DNA of 64,000 nt from Mytilus galloprovincialis. Lineage: Eukaryota; Mollusca; Bivalvia; Mytilida; Mytilidae. The stretch covers positions 64,593,121 to 64,657,120 of the forward strand of contig NC_134846.1 in the NCBI RefSeq assembly GCF_965363235.1. Reading direction: 5' to 3'. The translations under genes and the position numbers were made by a program. The stretch's first letter is position 1, and each line of letters opens with the position of its first letter. Below, piece by piece: positions 34,641-46,324 of this stretch. The notes under the pieces are model-generated. The model was not told the origin of the DNA. It did not search any database and worked only from the letters and a program-made list of their open reading frames with translations.

Positions 34641-36090
34641 TCTGTCTGACATAGTTCATCTTACCCTGACCTCATTTTCTTAGAACATTGATAATGTTAA
34701 GTTAATATGATACTTGTATTAAAATCTTTACATAACACTTACAGAGTTTCAAAAGTAATTCAATTATAAATAAAACCAACCAGACATTTCAGGGTGAGTC
34801 TTCTTGTTTAGCAGATCTTAGTCTAGGGTTAAAGTTTTTAAAGCATCAATCTGTTTCAAAAACCAACAATGAGTTGCATTAAATTGTTACTGTAACTTCT
34901 GTATAGCCATTTTGAAAGAGAAAGTATCCTGAGCTATTTTTTTTAAATGTTCATAAAGATTTGTTTTATAGATAATCATGTTATGCTCATTGTTGAAGGA
35001 TATACGGTGATCTGTGGTTGTTTATTTCTATGTCTTTGCTCTCTGGTTGAGAGTTTTATCTTTATACATAGACTTACTAGTAATTAAGTTTTGGATTCAA
35101 CTTTATTCTTTTTCACTGACAGCATCAGTCTTAGACACGACAACAGGTTATGCGTATTACCATTTTTTTTTAAACTTCTGAGAAATCTTACATATAAGAT
35201 TGAAGGGAGGGGGTACATATACTGCCCTCAACTTTAGAAGTTGTGTTATGCTTAAATTCTTAAAATACTTAGTTCACAAGTAAACACAATGAGATACCAC
35301 ATTTCTTTCAACAAATTTTATAATTTTGAAAAAAAAAAAAAAAAATCGAAAAAAAAGGGGGGTGCACCATACCCAGAGTGATGATTTTTCATTTTGTACA
35401 AGTATATCTTCATTTATCATATATTCTCGTTTAAAATTAACAAATTTGTGTCAGAAGTGCACATATAAATGGAATGTTTTAGCTTTTTAAGTTCAAAATT
35501 TTTGATTATTCATCTGATTGTTAATCTGAATTTTGGTGAAAATTGACAATTTTTGACTAATTTTTTTTTTTTTAAGAAAAAAAAAACACACGACTTTCTT
35601 TTTATTTTCTTAATATATAGAATGTGGTCTTTCAAAATTTGTCAATGACATGTCATGGTATTGTTGGTCTTGGGAGATAAACAGATTTAAAATTTTAAAG
35701 TTTTTGAAATTTTTCATTTTCGAATTTTAACACATTTTTAAATAGTTGCTATGGAAACAAACTATTTAGTAAATTCACAATTTTAACTTTTTTATATAGT
35801 TTGGAGTTTTGTTTGTCAATACTGTAAATATACATATCCTTTGTATTGATTAACTTTATTTCTATGGGACTTTAAAGTCCCTTATTTTATATTTTCAAAA
35901 AGGGTCTTTTCTCACATATTCAGGCAAAATGTTGATTTGATGGTTACCATGGCAACGGGCATAATACAGGGAAAATAAAGACAGAATTTTGACCATCTAC
36001 CAAAGTTCTTATGATATAGGGCAAAAAAAATTACTTCTGTGACATGCCATGAATCACCTTCTGCATGATTTTTACAAAGACCGGTACTTA

Positions 36091-36583
36091 AATAACAATG
36101 GAAAAACGAGGATTTTACACTTTTTTGGTATGTTTTGCCCAAATTCATTATTGAAATATGTTTTTCACTAAATTAAATCATCTTAAATACAAGGATGGCT
36201 TCAAGACCTCTGTGACAACAAAATACCCGGATTAATTGTGTTCGTGGTGATATTGGCTATGGATAACTTTCGACTATTGTTTACGAACAAGTTAACACCC
36301 TCAGCTTTTCGGGACACATTAGTTTGTCTGATCAAAAATTAGAGAGAGAGAGAGTGAGAGAGAGATTAAAGATATATATCACATTAAGCATTCGGTATTC
36401 CATTTGATACTATTTGTGCACCAAACAGACCAATTTGTTTAGTAATTATTAGCACAGACATATTTTCAATAAATAAATAAAGACCATGTTTCAATGTTCT
36501 TTATTTCGCTTTCAGATAGATTGATAATGTTTTGTCATTAAAAAATCTACATTTCAACGAGTGCTTAGATTTAACATATATAT
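36091..36583. repeat. Segmental duplication, copy B, intron 2 remnant
   Basis: Resumes the alignment with copy A after the foldback element: 36120-36160 matches 4165-4210 (GGTATG..TTGCCCAAATTCAT, TTGAAATAT), and 36550-36580 matches 4230-4262 (ACATTTCAACGAGTGCTTA). An (AG)n tract lies at 36342-36365. Soon after the palindrome at 36584 the alignment is lost, at the place where exon 2 should follow. Confidence 0.6.
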
Positions 36584-36789
36584 ATATATATATTCATTAA
36601 ATAAAATAATAAAATAAGTAAAAAGTTAACAGTTCCATTCTATCGATTTCATCCTTCCATTGGGACTCTTCAGGATAACTGAATGTAACCTATATAATCC
36701 TGAAGAGTCCCAATGGAAGGATGAAATCGATAGAATGGAACTGTTAACTTTTTACTTATTTTATTATTTTATTTAATGAATATATATAT
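36584..36789. repeat. Perfect palindrome, 93-bp arms with 20-base loop
   Basis: Bases 36584-36676 are the exact reverse complement of 36697-36789 by letter-for-letter comparison. The loop is 36677-36696. The outer 10 bases of each arm are an AT repeat. The sequence TGAATGTAACCTATATAAT that fills the loop also occurs at 28692-28710 in the GPCR pseudo-exon of the same segment. The arm sequence was not seen elsewhere in the window. It could be a hairpin transposon or a fold-back replication product, or an assembly artefact. Confidence 0.9.
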
Positions 36790-36869
36790 CTGCACATGTG
36801 AAAATTATTTTTTACGCCTATATATATATATATATATATTAAAAATTAAATACACAAAAAGAGTTTTAA

Positions 36870-37140
36870 AAGCAGCATTGTCTAGCGCTTTCATCCATCT
36901 TGGCTGATATAAGCTACCATTTGTTCTTAAAATGTCCTGTACCAAGTCTGGAATATGGCCATTGTTATAGTATAGTTCGTTTCTGTGTGTGTTGCATTTT
37001 AGTGTTGCGTTTCTGTTGTGTCGTTGTTCTCGTCTTATATTTGATACGTTTTCCTCAGTTTTAGTTTGCAACACGTATTTGTTTTTTTTTTTCTCAATCG
37101 ATTTATGAATTTCGAACAGCGGCATTCTTCTGTTGCCTTT
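36870..37140 (-). repeat. Dispersed repeat R3, minus strand
   Basis: Reads in reverse through GGCAACAG-type start, CATAAATCGATTGAG, AACACAAC-type words and TGGTACAGGACATTTTAAGA. Matches 9340-9730 and 50275-50560. An open frame of 106 codons across it is not a gene. Confidence 0.6.
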
Positions 37141-37264
37141 TTTTAAAATCGGGAATTGTATATAATCAATAAGATTACAGATTAGACGACTGTACAGGTA
37201 TCTAAAGATTGAAACTCCGACATTATTTTGCTGATGAGTTGAGACATAAACATATCGTATCGGT

Positions 37265-37590
37265 CAATAGTTATCAAAGGTACCAGGCTCAAATTTATAA
37301 CGCCAGACGCGCGTTTCAACTTCATAAGACTTATCAGTGACGGTCAGATCAAAATTCCAGAAAGTTGTGCCAATACGGCTACGGTTATCTATACCTGGAA
37401 TATGAAAATCCTTAGTGTTTCGAATAATTTATGTTTATGCAAACAGTTTATTTATAAAAAATGACCATATAATTGATATTTATGTCAACAACGAAGTGCT
37501 TACCACTGAGCTGGTAATACCCTGGGTGACGAAACGTTCACCAGCAGTGGCATCGATCCAGTGGTGTAAATATTTATCAAAGATACATGG
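37265..37590 (+). repeat. Dispersed repeat R2
   Basis: Nearly complete copy: TTATCAAAGGTACCAGG, ACGCCAGACGCGCGTTTC, TCAGTGACGGTCAGATC, a TGTGCCAATACGGCTACGG segment, GAAGTGCTTACCACTGAGC, TGACGAAACGTTCACC and GTGGCATCGATCCAGTGG. The last TTATCAAAGATACATGG repeats the start, as if the end of one unit joins a second. Confidence 0.65.
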
Positions 37591-37619
37591 CGTATAGTTT
37601 AAACAAAGTTGAAGAGCAT

Positions 37620-40150
37620 TGATTCAAAAAACTTATTATTTTGATTTCAGTCGTTCTTTATTATAACCCGGTTAGGAGCACACGTCTTATGATGAATTCC
37701 ATGTACTGTGAGAATGCACGACCAAAATGTATTAACTGAGACATTTTAACACCGTACAAAGAAGTAGACAGTTACTGCTAAGTAATAGGAAGGTGGCTTT
37801 TAGAGAGTGTATTGTCATAGATTCAGGTTTTTAAGCTATCCATCTGTGTCAATATCTTCAAAAAGGTCGAGATATGAAGCACACTTTCTAATTTCAGTAG
37901 TATCCAACAATAGTTATCAACTAGACCGCCTTTTAAATGAAAAATATTTTGGTAGTATTCATTGACGTAAATGTTTTTTTTTTATTCGTATTCACGAGAC
38001 AATAACATATTGACATTATATTGAAGAAAATTTAAATTCATCTCACACAACAAAATCAATCGTTCTTGTATAGCAAAACATTTTACTTTTATTAATTACA
38101 AACTAGGTCTTTGATGTATACCAAAACTGTAATTACATGGTTTTTTTTATATGTAAATATATATTTGCAAAGGTTAATAACTTTCTTAAGGAATTGTGTA
38201 TAAAGAAATATGTAAGGGTGTTTAACGATACCAATGTGCGGGTCCCGATAAGACAATGTAAAACAATTCAAACGAGAAAACTAACGGCCTTATTTATTTA
38301 AAAAAAAAATGAACGAAAAACAAATATGTAACACATAAACAAACGACAACCACTGAATTACAGGCTCCTGACCTGGGACAGGCACATACATAAATAATGT
38401 GGCGGGGTTAAACATGTTAGCGGGATCCCAACCCTCCCCCTAACCTGGGACAGTGGTATAACAGTACAACATAAGAACGAACTATAAAAATCAGTTGAAA
38501 AGGCTTAACTCATCAGATGGACAAAAATACAAGTGGACGTGGAATAACCTGTTTTAATCAGTGAATATATTTTGGCAAAGGTTTATAACTTTCTTAATTA
38601 ATTGTCTGTAAAGTAATATTTAAGGCTATTAAACGATACAAATGAGTGGGTAAACACGAATCTATTGACAACGCTAAATGAGTTCAGGGAAATCCTAATT
38701 TTTCAATGAATAACCTTTTTTTTTCTGGGGGAAATTTCATGCAATACTAATTTCCCAAAAACAGAAATTGCTTCAACATTCCGATTTAACAAAATCTGAA
38801 ATTTAAAAAAAAAAAACTCTAAAGACAATTTCAAACAAACTTCTTTCGCGACAGACATTTTACTAAATCAAATAGGAATTCGCATTGCAGATGATAGATG
38901 CATTCAGGGCTAAACTATGAAATCAAACATCAACGAATATGCCAGTTTTCAGCAATCAACGAAAATTGATTCCCACGAAAAAAAAAATCCACAGTATAGT
39001 CGATGTGAAAAATTTGCAGTGACATACCTAGATATAAATGTATTTTTTGTAACGGGATCTTCAAATTTTATGTTAGGTTCTGTACTTGCTCAGGAACAAT
39101 CAGAACAGCACAAAACATCTAGGAAAGCACTTTCTTGTCCAACATATGCTAAAGAAAGCATGAAAATAGAAGTAAACATCTATCATTTAAATAATTTAGT
39201 GTTTGTCAAATGAATGTCATGTTTGCAGGACCAGTAGATTTGGAGCCGGACTAGTAGATTGCAGTTCAGTGGTCCGGCTGGCCAGTACACAACAAATCAT
39301 AAAGTCCAAACACATTAAACAAATGGATTAAACACTCGTATTCCTGACTTTGTACACGCATTTTCTTATTTTTAAATTACTGTCACCTAAATAAACCTTT
39401 GAAGACATTTACAGAACTAAACTTTTATATGAGGAAATACAAAGCTATTTTTTAAAGGAAATGACAGCAATAAACCGATTAACTTTCTACATAAAACAAT
39501 TGTGTTTGTTCTGACTGATATAATCAACCACATTAGAAGTACTTACATTTGCTTAATGTCTACGCAACCATTAACAGACTAAAGAACACCTTTACAGTTT
39601 GAAACTTTCGTTAAATAGCTTCCTTGTAAGTACTAAAGTAGCAGGTATCTATAGTGAAATCAGCATAGGGAAATTTAAGCATTAAACAAATCCACAGGGG
39701 AAATTGTTATGTATATACTTCTACATTAAATAACATTGTGTTTGTTCTGAATGATACGCTCAAGCACATTAGAAAAAAAGTCATGTGTTTAATTTCTACG
39801 CTAGTATTAATAGATTTATTAACATATTTACCATTATAAAGCATTGGTTAAATAGCTTTTTTTGTAGGTAGCAGGTAGCAACTATCTATGATGAAATCAT
39901 GATAGGAAACGCAACTTCTAGAAAATCATATTAACTGGGGTATGTATATTCCATTGCATGAATGTTGAAAATAGTGTTGCACAGTATTTGTAAGTTCTGA
40001 AATTGGAAAATTGAAATCAAGACTTTAGGATTAGAAACACTTACGTGTTTAATGCCTGTCTTTCTTGTAGATTTTCTATTTCCGATCCGCGAACATTGTT
40101 CAAACCTGATTTAAGTTTATTTTATAAGAGCAATTTTTAAACGTCAAACA
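37620..40150. repeat. Segmental duplication, copy B, middle block
   Basis: Partner of 13190-15240 with kept order. It includes the internal tandem pair at 39470-39920. A stretch of about 90 bases (38150-38240) is repeated at 38565-38655 on the far side of an R1 insertion, while copy A has it once. Confidence 0.8.
38250..38555 (-). repeat. Dispersed repeat R1, minus strand, flanked by a 90-bp direct repeat
   Basis: In reverse it reads the R1 body (CATCTGATGAGTTAAGCC, GTTAGGGGGAGGGTTGGGAT, GCTAACATGTTTAACCCCGC, CCTGTCCCAGGTCAGGAGCC). Missing from copy A at the equivalent place (about 13830), so it was inserted after the duplication. Confidence 0.75.
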
Positions 40151-41940
40151 ACAAAACAAAGCAGAATTCAAACGTGTATGACTGCGAGAAGAACGTAAAA
40201 GAGAGACAAAAGATACCAGAGGGACAGTCAATTTCATAAATCTATAATAAATTGGCAACACCATGGCTAAAAATGAAAAAAGACAAACAGACAAACAATA
40301 GTACACATGACACAATATAGACAAGTAAAGACTAAGCAACACGATAAATGATACACAAAAAGCCCTGTTGGAAGAATTTATGTAACCGTTTGTGAACCAA
40401 ATATACATGCAACAGACTGATTTATGTTGATAGTATTGTAAATCCAGAAATTATTGTGTTTATTTATTTTTGTGATTATTGATGAATGGAATAAAGAGAC
40501 AAAATTAAGTTTACGGATATATGCATTAGATATCAAAAATGCGAGTTCTTTTAAATTCAATACCCAACCATCTTATCAAATGGCATAATCAAAAGATCAA
40601 ACATATGAAACGAACGGATAACACCCTTCGTGTTCCCGACTTGGTACAGGCATTGTCTTATGTAAAAAAAAAAACAGGTCTGTATTTATGAAAGGTATAT
40701 GAATCATTTAACACTGAAGAACAATGGGAAAATATTTAAGCAAGGTTGCGAAGATTTGGTTTACAGAATCTTATTTATTTTCATGTTTTCAATAAAATTA
40801 TTCCTAATAAATATGCAAGTATCATACTGCTTCGTGAATGGCATTACTCGGCGTCTTTTTGTTATGGATTTTTTTACGGAAATGAAAAAAGCATATACTA
40901 TCGCACTGTTTAAACTATAATATTATGCAACAACAGCACTGTATAATATCAAATCGAAACCAAGATATTACTAGTATAATATATACGTGTATCATCATTG
41001 ATTAAAAAAAACAAAAAACTTTTCAATAATTTCAAGTTCATTTTTATAACGCAAACACGTTTATTGAAATGAAATCTATACTTTAAATGATTATGAGAAA
41101 TTACACATTATACAGATTATCTATAAGCACCATGCATAATTTGGCTGGAAAAGATTTTCTCTAGATATTGTATGTATAAATCTCACATAAGCGCCATTTT
41201 CCCCTGTTAAAACACTGAGTAGGAGTAAGCGGGTATTGATTTTAATAGCATTGTACTTGATATAACCAAACATTTTGATTATCTGACAAAAAGTCGTAAC
41301 CAAGATTTACGAATATGAGGCTCAAGCAAAGTTAGAAATGCGACGATCGGCGAGCAATAATATTCTGTTTCATGTTAGCCGAGTAAAGATAAAACTTATA
41401 TACTATATTGCCTCCTTGGCAAAAATATCCTATTGTTTTGATACATTGGTCTTTTCTTTTATACAGCTTCGCCTTTGTCGCTTCATATTGCGCGAATATT
41501 GCAAATCTTTGATATGAAACCAAATATCCCGAGAGCATATGGTTCTTCGTTATAACAAACTTCGAAGGAATACATTTCAATCGTCACATACAGGACAAAA
41601 CAATTTAGGACCGAAGTTTTGTCCCTATTTTTAATATAAAACATTTGTTTTTATATAGCTTTCTATAAAATATTTATGGGAATACTAGTGTTGTCAATGG
41701 CAATAGCTATGTTGGAGTTAATTACCTTTCAACAATCAATGTTCCATAGGGGTTTTTTTTTTGAAAATTTTGGTGACATTAACCACATATATTATATTCA
41801 CCCTATTTTTTATATCCATATCCATTTGAAAACATATTACCTGCCTTCACACATGTAAAAACAACTTTATCAGTAATAAATACTATTGATAGACCCATTG
41901 GTGGCCTTCGGTTCTGCTCTTTAGTATGAATGTTGTCTTT
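40151..41940. other. Non-coding region of segment B
   Basis: 40262-40350 shares a dispersed repeat with 1-100 and with 45700-45830 (reverse). 40740-40765 matches copy A at 15537 (AAGGTTGCGAAGA). Several 60-80 codon frames lack any family feature and are ignored. Confidence 0.5.
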
Positions 41941-42639
41941 TTCACATAAATCCCATTTCTGTTATCAATTTTAGTATAACAGAATAGATAACACATAGCT
42001 GAATGTGTGATAAGGCAGATTAAAACCCGCCGAAAAAAAAACATTTTCAACCCCGGCTTCGCCTCAGTTTTTGTATTTCCTCGGGGTAACAATCTGCTTT
42101 ATAAACCTCTCAGCTATTTGTTATTTATATTCATGCAATATATAGGCAATCTGACAGGGAGGATAAAAGGATTGCAATATGGAATAAAATTGAATGTGCC
42201 ATTCTAGAAGCGTTTAGTGCGAATTTTTTAGTATATATTTCCTAGGAATGCTTAGTAATAATGTACTGTTGAAAACATTAAAGACTTTCGAAATTCAGGA
42301 ACTGATTGTAAACAGGTCGTTAAATATTAACCTCGAGCGACATTTCGATAATGAAATATGCTATGAAATTTATATGATTGCTTGAAATACACAAGATTAA
42401 ACAGATCTATATTACAAATGTATCATATATCAGCTTATTGTACAATTTTTCTGATAGTCAATCCCTATAACTGGAAACAAGGATAGAAAATATTTAAAAT
42501 AACTTTGATACATACCCAGACAGAAAGAAAATGTATTATATAGTGGCATATAGGGTAAACGATGTAAATAAAAAAAATAAAAAATATGAAGAAAAAACAA
42601 ACTTGCCATAATATCATTTTTAATGGACTCCTTATATAA

Positions 42640-43222
42640 GGTCTACTTTAAATAAATCGAATTTATTCGGTAATAACTGTCCTTTCCTAGATTTAGATAT
42701 TTCGGTTTTAAACGGGAAACTCCACACTACAATTTACGACAAGAGAGACGATTTTTCGTTCCCTATTGTTATTTTTTCCATTTTTAGATGGTGATGTTCC
42801 TTTGGCACCATCTTACGGTGTTTATATTTCACAACTTGTTCGCTATGCCCGTGTCTGTTGTGACGTTTTTGATTTTAACGAACGCAACCTATGTATTACT
42901 GGTAAATTATTAAACCAGGGATATCGTTACCATAAATTACTTAAAACCTTTACTAAATTTTTCCTTAGATATAAAGATTTGGTTTTGAAGTTTGGTTGTA
43001 CCTGTAGAAAACTTATTTCAAACGGGATAGCACATCCTCATTTTTACGGAAATGTTGTTAACCGTGCCCGGAAATTTAGAAATGATCCATGTAAACTTGT
43101 CGCTCCTTAAATAAACTTATTCTAAAAGGTTACCTATTCAACACTGTAATAAGATCATTGAATATTGTTTTTATTGGTATAAATATTGATTTTGTTATCA
43201 GTAAATTAAAAGCTAACTAAAT
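42640..43222 (+). pseudogene. 5'-truncated Penelope-like RT, C-terminal part
   Basis: Same family as the element at 6545-8250. Starts at CPFLDLDISVLNGKL, continues TTIYDKRDDFSFPIV, then changes frame in a T-rich run near 42770 and goes on FLDGDVPLAPSYGVYIS, FDFNERNLCITGKLLNQGYR and a thumb-like end. An in-frame TAA is at 43108; the last 35 codons after it (LNKLILKGYLFNTV) still align with the other copy. It has no nuclease domain after the thumb, again unlike the canonical element. The sequence then runs into an R1 tail. It is absent from the equivalent place in copy A. Confidence 0.75.
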
Positions 43223-43334
43223 ATTACTAGTATGTTATATACATATACATATTCATAGATCTACAATCTGTCGATACCTGTAACTTGGCATTGCACAAGG
43301 TCATGTTTTTCTCTGGCTGTTTATGACGCCTTTA

Positions 43335-43940
43335 CACTAAATCCATTGGATGTTGGATGTGTACGGATTGATAGTTTAGTCTTAGATGAATGATTTTTTT
43401 ATTAGTTGTTAGTGGCTTTGAAGTAGCTGTCAGATAACTGCGAGTACTCTCAAATCTGTTCATTGTGTTTTTTTTGTGTCGGGATGTATAAGTACCCGGC
43501 CACGTCCACTTGTATTTTGTCCATCTGATGAGTTAAGCCTTTTTCAACTGATTTTTATAGTTCGTTCTTATGTTTTACTGTTATACCACTGTCCCAGGTT
43601 AGGGGGAAGGTTGGGATCCAGCTAACATGTTTACCCCGCCACATTATTTACGTATGTGCCTGTCCCAAGTCAGGAGCCTGTAATTCAGTGGTTGTCGTTA
43701 CCTTATGTGTTAAATATTTGTTTTTCGTTCATTGTTGTACATAAATAAGGCTGTTAGTTTTCTCGTTTGAATTGTTTTACATTGTCTTATCGGGGGGCCT
43801 ATTATAGCTGACTATGCGGTATGGGCTTTGCTCATTGTTGAAGGTCGAGCGGTGACCTATAGTTGTTAATGTTTGTGTCATTTTGGTCTTTTGTGGATAG
43901 TGTCTCATTGGCAATCATACAGCATTTTTTTTTTATATAC
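43335..43940 (+). repeat. Dispersed repeat R1
   Basis: Almost full-length copy of 15590-16195, including GTACCCGGCCACGTCC, CCATCTGATGAGTTAAGCC, GCTCATTGTTGAAGGTCG and GTCTCATTGGCAATCATAC. Follows the RT fragment at 42640-43222 as the similar tail follows the RT at 6545-8250. Confidence 0.75.
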
Positions 43941-44269
43941 GCAGGGTTTTTTTCTTTTTCGAAACAGCATATTTTAACAATACTCCTTGGCAACTGTATA
44001 TATCACATTTGTATATAATATGGATACGTATTGCTAACTTAAAGGACACTTTTCTATACTTCCCGTGTTGATATATAACAAATAATAATACACTCAATAC
44101 AATAGGACTTCTGAAATACCACTGTTGCAGTATAAATACCCGTATAACACGCAGTATAAATACCCATATAACATATGAGACTCAACATATAATTGACATC
44201 TTTTCTTAGAATTACAAATCTTTCGTGTGTTTAATTTCTTTTTCTTTATAAACTTTTTTTATTTTAGCG

Positions 44270-44790
44270 TAACTGATGAGTATTTTGTTAAAAAAAACAC
44301 GTACAATGTACACATTTATCTGGGTATCTGTGAGGATTTTAAAAATTACTGAAATTCTAGGTAAAAATACTAAGCTAAACTAATAAAGTACAACAATATT
44401 AATCTTACACTCATGGAATTCCTCTTCGTGGGATATATCATGTAGATTCTGAGGCAGGATAATCCCTGCATGGATTATATCACTGACTGATAAATTACAT
44501 ATAAGGATATTTGTAACATTTCCCATTTTGTTGTTCTTCCATACCACGAAAATTACCAAGAAGTTACAGACAACTGCAAATAGCAGGATAATTCCTATAC
44601 ATGTGATAAACAAAGCATCACCTAAGCCGATTGCCATTCTGATCAACTTACTCTAATTGAATATGTCGTTTGATTGTTATACACATCTGGGAGCTGAAAA
44701 TAAATTATACGTTCTAATCTCCTCCGTTAATTTTGACATTGTTAATGGGTCATATAAATAAGTAAAAGTGGAAAATATCGAAAAGTTTAA
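44270..44790. repeat. Segmental duplication, copy B, GPCR exon 1 block
   Basis: Partner of 16460-17220. Alignment covers the exon, its donor and the upstream 150 bases, including GAATATGTCGTTTGATT and AAGTGGAAAATATCGAAAAG. Confidence 0.8.
44409..44637 (-). pseudogene. GPCR exon 1 copy, intact but orphaned
   Basis: Same length (229 nt) as the exon at 16854-17082 and open throughout: MAIGLGDALFITCIGIILLF, CNFLVIFVVW, NLSVSD, ending FHE plus one base at a GTAAGA donor. Differences from the first copy are few and mostly conservative (S6G, V14I). No exon 2 was found downstream in segment B and exon 3 is frameshifted, so a full receptor is not possible; transcription of a two-helix product cannot be excluded. 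The upstream word is TATAACAA rather than TATAAAAA. Confidence 0.8.
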
Positions 44791-44883
44791 AACTCGGTAC
44801 TTATACATCAAACTTTGACATTTTTGGCATTCCTGATGAAGGTAAATCCAGATACAAATAATGTTTTTTTAAGGGATCATAGT

Positions 44884-45185
44884 TAAAGTCAAACGATTTT
44901 GAAGCGTATACAACGTGCCCTAAACGTGTCTCAAACTTATCTGTAGCGTTTTCAACGCGCTTGTAGCGTATGTATTACGTGCGTGTAGCGTACAGTTATA
45001 TGGAAGACAAAAGCTTGAGCTGGATGAAAATTTTTTTGATGCATAAAAATTTCCTGAAGCTATAGCGTTCACCAAGCGTATACCTTTGCATTTCGACGTA
45101 CTCCAAACTTATGCAATGCGCGTTTAACGATTGCTTAGTGTTCCTTTGGCGTGCAACTAACGTATACGGTCTATACGCCAATGTG
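44884..45185. repeat. About 300-bp insertion rich in GCGTA/ACG words, copy B only
   Basis: Between sequences that align with adjoining bases of copy A (AAGGGATCATAG at 18304 and TATCACAAG-type text at 18370). It holds many TAGCGTA and ACGTATAC words and is far richer in CpG than its surroundings. Likely a non-autonomous transposon; no clean inverted ends identified. Confidence 0.5.
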
Positions 45186-46324
45186 TGACGAAGGTTATTT
45201 ATAGTATTATCACAAGAATTTCTATCTGAAATGTATAGTTTTTTGGTCTGATTAAAAAAATATCAAAATCTTAGGACCAATTATGGTCTTTCGTGAACAT
45301 CTGACATATCAACAGAGATATGTATACTCCAATTCGATGAATCAGAGGGTGTGTTACTGTTATAAATGAGAATGTGTCAATCGGAATGTTGAAATCATTC
45401 GAATTCATTCATTCAAATATTAAACTATTTAGACTATATGAAATAAGGCACACTAAGGTAACATATGAATATAATTTGGTAAGTCCATTTCAGCGACAGA
45501 TTTGAGAAACTTTGATTCTAATAAAAGGACTATCATGGTAAATAAAGGTACTGACGTATGTGTAATGAATTGTAATAAAATAAGCAACACGACGAGTACC
45601 ACGTGCACATGTGGAGCATGTTCTTATTATCCTTTCGGAGCACCTGAGAACATCCTTAGATTTTGGTGGGGTTCGAGTTTCTTAGGTTTTAGTTTTCTAT
45701 GGTGTGTTTTCTGTACTATTATTTGTCCGTTTGTCTTTTTATTTTTAGCCATGGCGTTGTCAGTTTATTTTCAATCTATGAGTTTGACTGTCCCTCTGGT
45801 ATCTTTTGTCCCTCTTTTAAGAATAAGAAATATATCGATACGAATCATATACATATAAATTAATAATATTTACAATGACATTAATTATATAACTTAATAA
45901 ACTTACGAATTTTCGTCAGTTCTGTATTTTTGTCTGAATTGGCTTAATGATAAAGGATGTAATGCATAAGGCCTTAATCTATCGTAGTAGACAGTGTTTT
46001 GGAGGATTGACACCAATATGTTCATATGTAATTCGATCCAATTTTCTATTCTATTTACATATAAAACGATCATGCACTTAATCAATATGTAACATTCGAA
46101 TATATCAACTTTATTTACGCATCCACAAACATTCGTGCAGATTTTAAAAAATAACGATGATCAACCTGCTTTAAAAAGCCACAAAATCAACATTTCTGAA
46201 AACCCTTGAATTTCTAAATCCAGATAATAAAATCATTAAAATCAAGGATTTGACATTAAAACATCTTCAATAAAACATTAACATAACTGTGACCCCTAAG
46301 AGTCAAACACAATAATGGGAACAC

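Larger units (their letters stand above)
28846..36090. mobile_element. Large foldback element with about 0.8-kb inverted arms
   Basis: The left arm (28846 to about 29715) is the imperfect reverse complement of the right arm (about 35200 to 36090). Outer ends are TTAAGTACCGGTCTTTGTAA and its mirror. Inner matches include CATGACATGTCATTGAC and AGAAAGTCGTGTG. It sits exactly where copy A has uninterrupted sequence (about 4133-4140, intron 2 of the GPCR). TTAA at both outer edges could be a piggyBac-type target duplication or part of the repeat. Between the arms I see only nested non-coding repeats and no transposase, so it is either non-autonomous or two inverted copies that trapped other sequence. 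Confidence 0.75.

Noticed and set aside
35866..35881. GGGACTTTAAAGTCCC palindrome as an NF-kB-type site
   Set aside because: Inside the arm of a transposable element, far from any gene start; no support beyond the short motif.
36805..37125. 106-codon minus-strand frame
   Set aside because: Translates an R3 repeat and a TA microsatellite.
45502..45858. 118-codon frame rich in Cys and Phe
   Set aside because: Its second half is a dispersed repeat (reverse of the 40262 type) and the first half has no family feature.
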